A DNA stretch of 63,932 bases from an uncultured Oscillospiraceae bacterium. GTDB lineage: Bacteria > Bacillota > Clostridia > Oscillospirales > Oscillospiraceae. The DNA is taken from positions 1 through 63,932 of the forward strand of contig CAKTOF010000013.1 of assembly GCA_934589675.1 (NCBI GenBank), in the 5' to 3' direction. Made by a program: the position numbers and the translations under genes. Positions within the stretch are counted from its first letter, which is position 1; every line of letters begins with the position of its first letter. A model generated the notes under the pieces. It did not search any database. It was not told the origin of the DNA and saw only the letters and a list, made by a program, of their open reading frames with translations. This document shows positions 57,991 through 63,932 of the stretch, in pieces.

Positions 57991-58979
57991 GATGTTGCCG
58001 CCTCCTTTACTGCCGGTGCCGGCTCTTTTTCTTTCTTCTTTTTCTTCACGCCAAAAATCTGCGCCTTCATGCGCGGGTCAACGACGGTGTAGAGAATATC
58101 GACCACCATATTGATTACGCAGACGAAAATCGAGATCAGGAAAGTGATGCCCATGATGCACGGATAGTCGCGGTTGCCGATGGCGTTGACGAGCGCACTG
58201 CCCATGCCCGGGATCGAGAAGATGTTTTCCACAATGACCGAGCCGCCAATAATATGCGAGAACTGCACGCTGGCGACCGTGATAATCGGGATCATCGCGT
58301 TTTTCAGCGCGTGCTTGAAGATAATGGCCGATTCTTTGATGCCTTTTGAACGCGCGGTTCGGATATAGTCCTGGCGGATGACCTCGAGCATGGAAGAACG
58401 CGTCATACGGGTGATCTGAGCCAGCGGCGCGAGCGCGTTGCACACGACCGGGAGAATGTAGTGTTTCCAGGAGTGCAGGCCGGATGCCGGCAGAATCTGC
58501 AGCATCTGCGAAAACAGAATAATCAGCATCAACGCGAGCCAGAATCCCGGCATCGCCGCCAGAAAAATCGCGCAGGTGGTGGCGATATAGTCCAGAGCAG
58601 AGTATTGCCGTACTGCTGAGATAATACCTACAGGCAAGGCGATCAGCAAAGTGACAAAACAACTCAGAAGGCCAATCTTGAATGTGACCCAGATGCGGCC
58701 GCCGATAAAGGCATTGACGCTCTGGCCGGAGTTGTAGGATGTGCCGAGGTCAAAATGAAACACAATGTTATAAAGGTAATTGCCAAGCTGAACGATATAC
58801 GGCTTATCAAGGCCCAGCTGGGCCTCTTTCGCGTCGTACTGCTCCTGCGTAAAGTTGCTTGGCATCTGCATCAAAACCGGGTCGCCAGGCATGAAATAGC
58901 TGATCGTAAAAACAAGGATCAGGATTGCCAAAAGGATCGGGATCATCAGCAGCACACGTTTGACAATGTATTGCAGCAT
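57987..58979 (-). CDS. dipeptide-type ABC permease (DppB/OppB)
   Basis: A 330-residue permease. N-terminal helix and ISYFMPGDPV, then BPD_transp_1 with the EAA loop DYIRTARSKGIKESAIIFKHALKNA. The C-terminal tail is unusually charged (KKKKKEKEPAP). It lies 104 bases after the solute-binding gene, separated by a 13-bp hairpin. Start follows GGGGGATAGAACGA. Confidence 0.92.
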   Translation of the reverse strand: MLQYIVKRVLLMIPILLAILILVFTISYFMPGDPVLMQMPSNFTQEQYDAKEAQLGLDKPYIVQLGNYLYNIVFHFDLGTSYNSGQSVNAFIGGRIWVTFKIGLLSCFVTLLIALPVGIISAVRQYSALDYIATTCAIFLAAMPGFWLALMLIILFSQMLQILPASGLHSWKHYILPVVCNALAPLAQITRMTRSSMLEVIRQDYIRTARSKGIKESAIIFKHALKNAMIPIITVASVQFSHIIGGSVIVENIFSIPGMGSALVNAIGNRDYPCIMGITFLISIFVCVINMVVDILYTVVDPRMKAQIFGVKKKKKEKEPAPAVKEAATS

Positions 58980-59025
58980 TCGTTCTATCCCCCTTATGTG
59001 ACAGGATTATTTCTCTTTTAATACT

Positions 59026-59059
59026 GTTTACGGGGGAGGCAAAGCTCTCCCCCGTAAAC
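59026..59059 (-). other. intercistronic hairpin between SBP and permease genes
   Basis: GTTTACGGGGGAG (59026-59038) and CTCCCCCGTAAAC (59047-59059): perfect 13-bp stem, eight-base loop, no T-run. Typical of mRNA-stabilising hairpins that raise solute-binding protein levels relative to the permease. Confidence 0.7.
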
Positions 59060-59083
59060 GAACTCGATTCAACTGATACCGAA

Positions 59084-60763
59084 TTATGCCGGGTCGATGA
59101 AGCGGAGGTTGACCTTGTTGGCCGAGAGGATGGTGATATCCTCGATGGTTTCAACATTGTACGCGAAGCCGGTCTTCCACTCGTAGAGCGGGATGTGACG
59201 GAAGGACTCGTACAGCAGGCGCTGGACTTCTCCATAGGCGGCGTTGCGAATGCTCTCATCGACGTTGCTGTAGCCGATCCGGAGCTGCTCGTTAATCTCG
59301 GCATCCGGGATACCGACAGCCTGGAAGACAGAGTCCTCCGGCAGGGCGGAGTAGCATTCGTAAACCTCAAGCTGCGGCGTGCCGTCGGAGGTGGTCTGAC
59401 GCTGGAAGTCGGACAGGCCCTGCATCAGCATCGGCAGCATGGTGCCCATGTCGTAAGTCTCGATATTCACTGTGATGCCAATGTCATCGAGGTAGCTCTG
59501 AACAAGCTCGGCAAGGTTGGTCTGCTCGGTGGAAGCAGAAGTGGTGATGTAGGTCAGCACGATCTCGCCCTCGGCATAGCCGGCGTCGGCCATAATCTGG
59601 CGGGAGTAATCCGGATCATAGTCATAGGAGTAGCCGTCCACGAACGCCGGCATATTCTGAGACAGGGTGGACTTCGCCGGAGTGCCGTAAATGCCCATGC
59701 AGACATCGGTAATAACCTCAGTGTCGAGCGCGTGGGCAATGGCCTCACGGACGACCGGATCGGCGAGGTACTCGTTTTTGCGCTCGTTCATGCAGAGCAT
59801 AACGACGGCGTTGGACTCAATAAGGCCGAGTGCACCGTGCTCCGGGCCATTGTCCTGCAGGCGGACGGCATCCTCAGAGGCGATGCCGATGGCAACGTCG
59901 ATGACCTTGTTCTCAAAGTCGATGTACATGGTGGTCGCATCGGTGTAGCGGAACAGGTTAAAGGTGTCGACCTCATACTGGGAGATATCGCCCCAGTAGT
60001 TGTCGCGCAGAACCAGCGTGGCGTTGTTGTCCTGGGTATAGGACTTGATGACGTACGGGCCGGTGCCGTCGACGCAGGAGGCATCGTACCAGTTGACGGC
60101 AGAATAGTCACCGTCCGGAGCGAGGGACTCGTAGAAGGATTTGTTGGCGATCGTGAAGTCAAGATACTTGATGCCCGGGCCGAAAACGAAGTCATACACG
60201 AAAGTGATGGTCAGACCGTCATCGTGAATGTAGCTCTTCTCAACATTGATCGGAGTATAGTAAGCCGGACGGGCACTTGTCTGTTTGCAGGCCAGAGAGA
60301 AGAGAATGTCCTCTGCGGTCAGGGTATCGCCGCTGGCAAAAGTGACATCGTCACGGATGGTGAAAGTGAACTCAAGGTTGTCCTCGGAGTAGCTGTACTC
60401 GGTGACAATATCAGAGACCATCGTGCCGGTCTCATCGGGATAGAACAGGGTATCATACACGAGGCCCTGCACGCCGGAGGCGTTGGTGGAGACAATGGAG
60501 TCCTTGCCGGTCGCCTCGAGACCGTTCAGGAACATCGCGTTGGTGGAACCGACATTCAGAACGACTTCTCCGCCATCAGAGGCTGCGTCGGAGCTGCTGC
60601 CGGAGCTGCTGCTGTCGGAGCCGCCGCCGGAGCCGCTGCCGGAGCCGGAGCTGTCGCCGGCCGGCGCGCTGCCGCCCTCGGCATCGTCGGAGCTGCAGGC
60701 GGCCAGGACGGAGAACGCCATTACGAGCACAAGAAGCAATGCGAGCAGTTTGCGAAGTTTCAT
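59084..60763 (-). CDS. family-5 solute-binding lipoprotein of the accessory operon
   Basis: A 559-residue SBP_bac_5 protein. Signal peptide with lipobox SVLAAC, then an unusually Gly/Ser-rich linker (about residues 35-65) that is low complexity but in frame. The body has EFTFTIRDDVTFASG, WGDISQYEVDTFNLF, VREAIAHALDTEVITD and ends NKVNLRFIDPA. It delivers ligand to the DppBCDF proteins in the same operon. The binding class covers peptides but also glycosides, heme, nickel chelates and bile-type compounds. Start follows AAGGAGGAAACATC. Confidence 0.92.
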   Translation of the reverse strand: MKLRKLLALLLVLVMAFSVLAACSSDDAEGGSAPAGDSSGSGSGSGGGSDSSSSGSSSDAASDGGEVVLNVGSTNAMFLNGLEATGKDSIVSTNASGVQGLVYDTLFYPDETGTMVSDIVTEYSYSEDNLEFTFTIRDDVTFASGDTLTAEDILFSLACKQTSARPAYYTPINVEKSYIHDDGLTITFVYDFVFGPGIKYLDFTIANKSFYESLAPDGDYSAVNWYDASCVDGTGPYVIKSYTQDNNATLVLRDNYWGDISQYEVDTFNLFRYTDATTMYIDFENKVIDVAIGIASEDAVRLQDNGPEHGALGLIESNAVVMLCMNERKNEYLADPVVREAIAHALDTEVITDVCMGIYGTPAKSTLSQNMPAFVDGYSYDYDPDYSRQIMADAGYAEGEIVLTYITTSASTEQTNLAELVQSYLDDIGITVNIETYDMGTMLPMLMQGLSDFQRQTTSDGTPQLEVYECYSALPEDSVFQAVGIPDAEINEQLRIGYSNVDESIRNAAYGEVQRLLYESFRHIPLYEWKTGFAYNVETIEDITILSANKVNLRFIDPA

Positions 60764-60820
60764 GATGTTTCCTCCTTATTTTTATCAATCAGAGCATGGT
60801 CGGCTCGTGATCACAAGCTG

Positions 60821-61219
60821 TCAGCCAATCTTTTTGCCGTAGACAACCATGTACCCGCGGAAGAACGGAGCCATACCGAACGAAACGCCGGCAATATCGT
60901 CGCTGACATCGTTGTAGGCCAGGCAGTACTGCCACTGGTCAACGCCCTCGGAGCCGGAGAACGACTTCCATGCAATGCAGTTGTCGCCGATGATCAGATC
61001 GTCAACCAGCTGCTTGCTCAGTTCGGTCTGGTGGATTGCCTTGACAACGCCCTTATCCTCAAAAACCTCAAGATAATGGGTAACCGGCTTCATCTTCGGC
61101 ATTTCAGCCACTGCCTCTCTTGTAGGCAGTTCAACATTGTCAGCGCCCTCGATTACGGTAACTGCAGGGTATGCGGAGACACCCAGCGCAATAGTCAGCT
61201 CATATTTACCTCGAATCAT
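60821..61219 (-). CDS. small beta-rich protein 2, first gene of the accessory operon
   Basis: A 132-residue protein I do not recognise. KYELTIALGVSAYPAVTVIEGADNVELP is followed by THYLEVFEDKGVVKAIHQTELS and the block GDNCIAWKSFSGSEGVDQWQYC. The last of these resembles a block of the 116-residue protein at 52 kb. No signal peptide. As the promoter-proximal gene it should be made in high amounts; a cytoplasmic ligand-binding or cofactor-like role is possible. Start at 61219 follows AAAGGGAGAGAGCTATC. Confidence 0.6.
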   Translation of the reverse strand: MIRGKYELTIALGVSAYPAVTVIEGADNVELPTREAVAEMPKMKPVTHYLEVFEDKGVVKAIHQTELSKQLVDDLIIGDNCIAWKSFSGSEGVDQWQYCLAYNDVSDDIAGVSFGMAPFFRGYMVVYGKKIG

Positions 61220-61315
61220 GATAGCTCTCTCCCTTTCTTTGCTCTTCGCCTGCGGCCGGTGCTGTTGGACAGATTCACCAAATACGCCGCCCGTATACAC
61301 GCGAATTTTGAGAAT

Positions 61316-61344
61316 ATTATAAAATAGGACTGCATCAATGACAA
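61316..61344 (-). promoter_or_regulatory. promoter of the accessory operon
   Basis: Minus strand TTGTCA (61339-61344), 17-base spacer, TATAAT (61316-61321). The leader is about 90 bases. It should drive all genes from 61219 down to 49581. Confidence 0.85.
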
Positions 61345-61375
61345 CCAACTAAAATCGAACAGGTGTCAACGAAAC

Positions 61376-61392
61376 GCAATGTCTGACATTGC
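61376..61392. promoter_or_regulatory. 17-bp perfect palindrome upstream of the accessory operon
   Basis: GCAATGTC-T-GACATTGC, centred near -75 relative to the expected start. This is where LysR-type activators bind their recognition site. It does not keep the usual T-N11-A of LysR sites (it has A-N11-T), so assignment to either LysR protein is tentative. Confidence 0.6.
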
Positions 61393-61426
61393 AAATATGC
61401 CGAATTCTACAGAAATGTGAAAGATT

Positions 61427-61460
61427 AAACCCCTCTGACACCGATATGTCAGAGGGGTTT
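61427..61460 (-). terminator. terminator of the lysR pair
   Basis: Perfect 14-bp stem AAACCCCTCTGACA (61427-61440) with its complement (61447-61460). TTTAATCTTT follows on the minus strand. It insulates the lysR genes from the operon promoter. Confidence 0.85.
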
Positions 61461-61461
61461 G

Positions 61462-62355
61462 TCAACAATTTAAGCACTCTTTCATGCACTGGACGAAATC
61501 CGGGATCAGCGGGTTGTCGTTTGTCTTGTCCCAGACGCAGGCCAGATGCAGTCTGTATGGTGGAGGCGGAAGCTCGAATGTCTGCAGCCCGGGCTCCTGG
61601 GCCAGCAGACTGAAGCGCTTGCCCGCTACCGCGACAACGGATGAGACGTGGAACGTGTCGATCACCGAGCCGGGGTCGGGCAGCAAGACGATCTCCGCCG
61701 GGTGGAGGTCGAGCTGCGCAAGGCGCTGCCGGAGCGTTTCCATCGCATCGATGCTGGTATTGAAGCTGGGATAATCCTCAATAAGACACGCGCCCCGGCA
61801 GTTGCGGTCATAAATACCGCTCTCATCCAAACCGCGAACCCCATCCGAAACGAACAGCATCTCCTGTTCCTCCGCGATATTCTCCGTGTAATAGCGCACC
61901 TTATCTATCGGCCCGCGCGTATATATCATGCCGACGTCGGCCTCGTTCAGCTGAAGGCTGTTTGTGGTGTTGCCAATCAGCACAGAGAGCCTGACGGACG
62001 GCTGCCTCATCTGGTAGACCTGTATGGCGCGCAGCAGCTCTCCGCTAAACTGCAGCCGCTCAGAGATTGCGACTGTCAGAATATAGCGCTGCCTCTGACG
62101 CTGCTGCCTCAGATTGTAGACTGTCTCGAGATACTCATGCTGCAATTTCCGAAAATGCGCGGCATAATACACGCCGGCGCCCGTCAGCTCCAGACTGTTC
62201 CGACCGCGCCTGAAGAAAGTAGCGCCCATCTCAGTTTCCAGTGCGCGGACGTTCTTGCTGACGGTTTGCGGAAGGAAGTGGAGCCGCTCCGCCGCCGCTG
62301 TAAAGCTGAGCGTCTCTGCCGACTCCAGGAAACACCGGATTTGATAATCTGTCAC
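61462..62355 (-). CDS. LysR family regulator 2
   Basis: A 297-residue LysR protein. The HTH is at residues 2-60 (QIRCFLESAETLSFTAAAERLHF, TVSKNVRALETEMGATFF), and a substrate-binding domain follows to the end (ADVGMIYTRGPIDKV). Its start overlaps the stop of the first lysR gene as ATGA, so the two are co-translated. The terminator after it and the palindrome before the next operon suggest that it regulates the SnoaL/ABC operon. Confidence 0.9.
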   Translation of the reverse strand: MTDYQIRCFLESAETLSFTAAAERLHFLPQTVSKNVRALETEMGATFFRRGRNSLELTGAGVYYAAHFRKLQHEYLETVYNLRQQRQRQRYILTVAISERLQFSGELLRAIQVYQMRQPSVRLSVLIGNTTNSLQLNEADVGMIYTRGPIDKVRYYTENIAEEQEMLFVSDGVRGLDESGIYDRNCRGACLIEDYPSFNTSIDAMETLRQRLAQLDLHPAEIVLLPDPGSVIDTFHVSSVVAVAGKRFSLLAQEPGLQTFELPPPPYRLHLACVWDKTNDNPLIPDFVQCMKECLNC

Positions 62356-63230
62356 GCTTCAGCCCCTCCAACCGTCTTTTTGAGATATGTCTCCAAATTC
62401 GCCGTTTCCGGGGAAACCGTCTTTTTTAATGACGCGAATACAACAGATACCGTCCTGAGCAGCGGAACCTGGAGTATCTCGTCGCTCACCACGCGCTCCG
62501 GCAGGATGGAAAAGCCGTTGCGCAGCAGAATCTCGGCATACACCTCCGCAAGACCCTGCTTGATCTGAATCTGCGGCGGGGTATAGCCCAACTCGGAGAA
62601 CAACCGATTGACACGGCCATAGACCACCTCCTGGGAGTGTTCTCCGGAATACACCGCAAAAAAGGGAAGTGTCTCCAGCGCCTGCGTCTCCATTTGCATA
62701 GACAGGGGATGGTTCGCCGCGATGTCCACGCACATGCCGCGCTCTTCAAGGGCTGTTATTCTGCACAGCGACGCAACCGGAGCGGCGCAGTAATTGGATG
62801 TGATGGCGCCGTCCACATTATCGGCCAGCAGCATGCCCATCGCTTTTCCGTTGCAGACCCGCCGGATGCGGATCGGGCAGCCGGTCATTTTTTCGTACGC
62901 GTTGAGTGCGCGCGTGATCTCCGGAGACAGCCCGACCCATTCTTCCACCGCAAGCCAGATGTCCCGCCGGTCAGAATATCTGCGGAGGCTGCTGCTCGCG
63001 GCGAAATACCGCCGGTCATAGTCGGTCAGAAGCTCTGCCAGCTGCTTGCCCTCTGCCGTTAGCGCAACGGAGTGGCTGCCGCGCAGAAACAGCGGGAACC
63101 CCAATTCACTCTCCATCGTCTTGATCGTTTTGCTGATGACCTGCTTTGCTGTAAACATCTGCTCCGCCGTGGCGGTATAGCTCTTCGAACGAACTAACGA
63201 GAGGAAATAAGCAATCATCACATCATTCAC
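62352..63230 (-). CDS. LysR family regulator 1
   Basis: A 292-residue LysR protein with HTH at residues 4-62 (FLSLVRSKSYTATAEQMFTAKQVISKTIKTMESELGF in pieces). The ligand domain includes NVDGAITSNYC and NGFSILPE. The start is a GTG after GGAACGGGGGACTTCC. Its partner differs widely in sequence, so the pair is old or assembled. Co-transcribed regulators of one family suggest heteromers or two signals for one operon; inference. Confidence 0.9.
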   Translation of the reverse strand: MNDVMIAYFLSLVRSKSYTATAEQMFTAKQVISKTIKTMESELGFPLFLRGSHSVALTAEGKQLAELLTDYDRRYFAASSSLRRYSDRRDIWLAVEEWVGLSPEITRALNAYEKMTGCPIRIRRVCNGKAMGMLLADNVDGAITSNYCAAPVASLCRITALEERGMCVDIAANHPLSMQMETQALETLPFFAVYSGEHSQEVVYGRVNRLFSELGYTPPQIQIKQGLAEVYAEILLRNGFSILPERVVSDEILQVPLLRTVSVVFASLKKTVSPETANLETYLKKTVGGAEA

Positions 63231-63337
63231 GGAAGTCCCCCGTTCCTTTCAAATATCAGCGGCGTGTTTTTCACATCCGGTCACGGAAAATCGACCTTGT
63301 TTTTCCGGGCTGCCCATATGCTGTGTGAACACAGCCG

Positions 63338-63366
63338 CAAAAAAGCCTTCGCTCCCGCGGAGGCCT
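63338..63366 (-). terminator. hairpin terminator in the lysR leader
   Basis: Minus strand GCCTcCGC-GGGA-GCGaAGGC (63364-63345, one mismatch), then TTTTTT. It lies downstream of the promoter at 63433-63462 and upstream of the lysR genes. Confidence 0.6.
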
Positions 63367-63432
63367 TGTTGTGAAACGGCGCCCAAAAAAGTGCCGGCAG
63401 CGCCCTGTGCGCGGATTGCTTCTTGTTTTTAC

Positions 63433-63462
63433 ATTATATTTTAATCAGGGTTTCCATGTCAA
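63433..63462 (-). promoter_or_regulatory. strong promoter upstream of the lysR pair
   Basis: Minus strand TTGACA (63457-63462), 18-base spacer, TATAAT (63433-63438). The transcript would meet the hairpin at 63345-63364 after about 80 bases and reach the lysR gene about 200 bases downstream. Confidence 0.85.
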
Positions 63463-63535
63463 GCGTCACAAAGGGGAGGTTATCGAAGCTTCTGCCATCT
63501 GGATGAAAGCCCAGGCGCTCTTTACTTTTCCACAG

Positions 63536-63932
63536 TCAGGTTTCGTCCATAATTCTCCGTGCTGCCACAAGGAAGCGTCCGTTTTCAGTATGATAGCTGC
63601 ATGTAGCAAGCAGCAAAAGCTGTTCGCCGCAGGCAGGGGTGATGTCGGTATCATACAGGGCGTTGTCCTTCAGCCAGTTTACCAGCTCGAGATAATCGGC
63701 ATTGGTTAATGTCCCCGCTTTGAAGAAAGGGCGATAACCGCTTTCTTCCTGATAGAATATGCGGGTTTCGATGGCGGCAAAAACCTCATAAGTCCGCTGC
63801 TCGGTAATGGTAGTCAGCGTGAACGACGGATTTTCCTTTTGGAAATCCGAATGCGCGTACCTGTCCAGCGTGCCGAACATGGTATCGTTTTTCATATTGT
63901 GTCCGTAGATGATGAAAAAGTCGCTGTCCGGC
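63536..63932 (-). CDS. class B sortase, 5' end outside the window
   Basis: The C-terminal 131 codons or so of a class B sortase. The catalytic His lies in FIIYGHNMKNDTMFG at the window edge. The catalytic Cys and Arg lie in LLLATCSYHTENGRFLVAARR near the end. Between them is the long SrtB-type insertion (IFYQEESGYRPF). Sortase B enzymes anchor or polymerise surface proteins with NPQTN/SPKTG-like signals. No substrate gene is in the window. The frame continues to the last base, so the gene is cut by the window, not broken. Confidence 0.9.
   Translation of the reverse strand, partial: PDSDFFIIYGHNMKNDTMFGTLDRYAHSDFQKENPSFTLTTITEQRTYEVFAAIETRIFYQEESGYRPFFKAGTLTNADYLELVNWLKDNALYDTDITPACGEQLLLLATCSYHTENGRFLVAARRIMDET

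Noticed and set aside
60570..60680. Gly/Ser-rich low-complexity stretch in the 59-kb SBP as a frameshift
   Set aside because: The frame is open through it, and such linkers after the lipobox are normal in Clostridia solute-binding lipoproteins.
52373..61219. Bile acid-inducible (bai) operon
   Set aside because: Only the BaiCD/H-type reductase and the SnoaL fold are shared. BaiB, BaiF, BaiA, BaiG and BaiI equivalents are missing, and the transporter is a different type.
63536..63932. Broken sortase pseudogene
   Set aside because: The frame runs open to the last base and includes the catalytic His, Cys and Arg; it is cut by the window, not by mutation.

Overview
The window is most like a chromosome segment of a GC-rich Clostridia of the Oscillospirales type (Flavonifractor/Intestinimonas/Lawsonibacter-like). 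The evidence is high GC with Gram-positive ribosome binding sites (AAGGAGG), TTG/GTG starts, DegV, a class B sortase, split transketolase, an AroE-AroK fusion, an NSS transporter, a TIGR04076 protein, and two families of short intergenic palindromic elements. The genus is inference; no rRNA is present.

Layout. 0.1-1.1 kb: a lone Abi_2/HEPN abortive-infection-type gene. 1.2-7.3 kb (-): a three-gene envelope operon (1358-aa VWA protein, Ig-like anchored protein, zinc-ribbon membrane protein). 7.4-9.3 kb (-): NSS sodium symporter and CBS-pair protein. 9.4-14.1 kb (-): trmL-pgk-tpiA-eno with palindromic elements. 14.2-15.0 kb (+): proB. 15.2-19.0 kb (-): PucR-type regulator, orphan family-5 solute-binding lipoprotein and an HGGG esterase. 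19.4-21.5 kb (-): MATE exporter and cytidylate-kinase-like protein. 21.6-29.9 kb (-): a complete aromatic amino acid operon aroF-tyrA-aroB-aroA-aroC-pheA-aroEK-aroQ. It is headed by a strong promoter, a 27-codon leader peptide with a YYFYFYF run, and an attenuator. 30.0-40.3 kb (+): TIGR04076 gene, then a GntR-controlled carbon operon (glycerate kinase, TIM-barrel isomerase, hydroxyacid dehydrogenase, split transketolase, Zn alcohol dehydrogenase, LarA-like protein) and pepT. 40.9-42.2 kb (+): metY. 42.3-45.2 kb (-): a TrpXYZ-like ABC importer. 45.5-48.6 kb: degV diverging from two UroD/MtaA-like genes. 48.7 kb: tRNA-Ser(CGA).

Right after tRNA-Ser the base composition drops. A scar zone (48.9-49.6 kb) is followed by an accessory region reaching the window end. 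Its core is a roughly 11.6-kb minus-strand operon. In transcription order it encodes a small beta-rich protein, a peptide-type ABC importer (SBP, DppB, C, D, F), a 5'-nucleotidase C-domain membrane protein, a BaiCD/FadH-type flavin ene-reductase, a second small beta-rich protein, and three tandem SnoaL/NTF2-like proteins. Two overlapping LysR genes and a truncated sortase B gene lie upstream. An importer, an ene-reductase and several dehydratase/isomerase-fold proteins together suggest an undescribed pathway for uptake and reductive conversion of an unsaturated or hydroxylated small molecule. The substrate cannot be read from the sequence.

Most valuable observations: (1) the Tyr/Phe attenuator in front of the aro operon, with all three alternative pairings visible; (2) the SnoaL/ene-reductase/ABC cluster, with a perfect 17-bp palindrome upstream of its promoter; (3) paired GntR operators, a 27-bp degV operator and a PucR-linked palindrome; (4) three subfamilies of about 155-170-bp palindromic elements.
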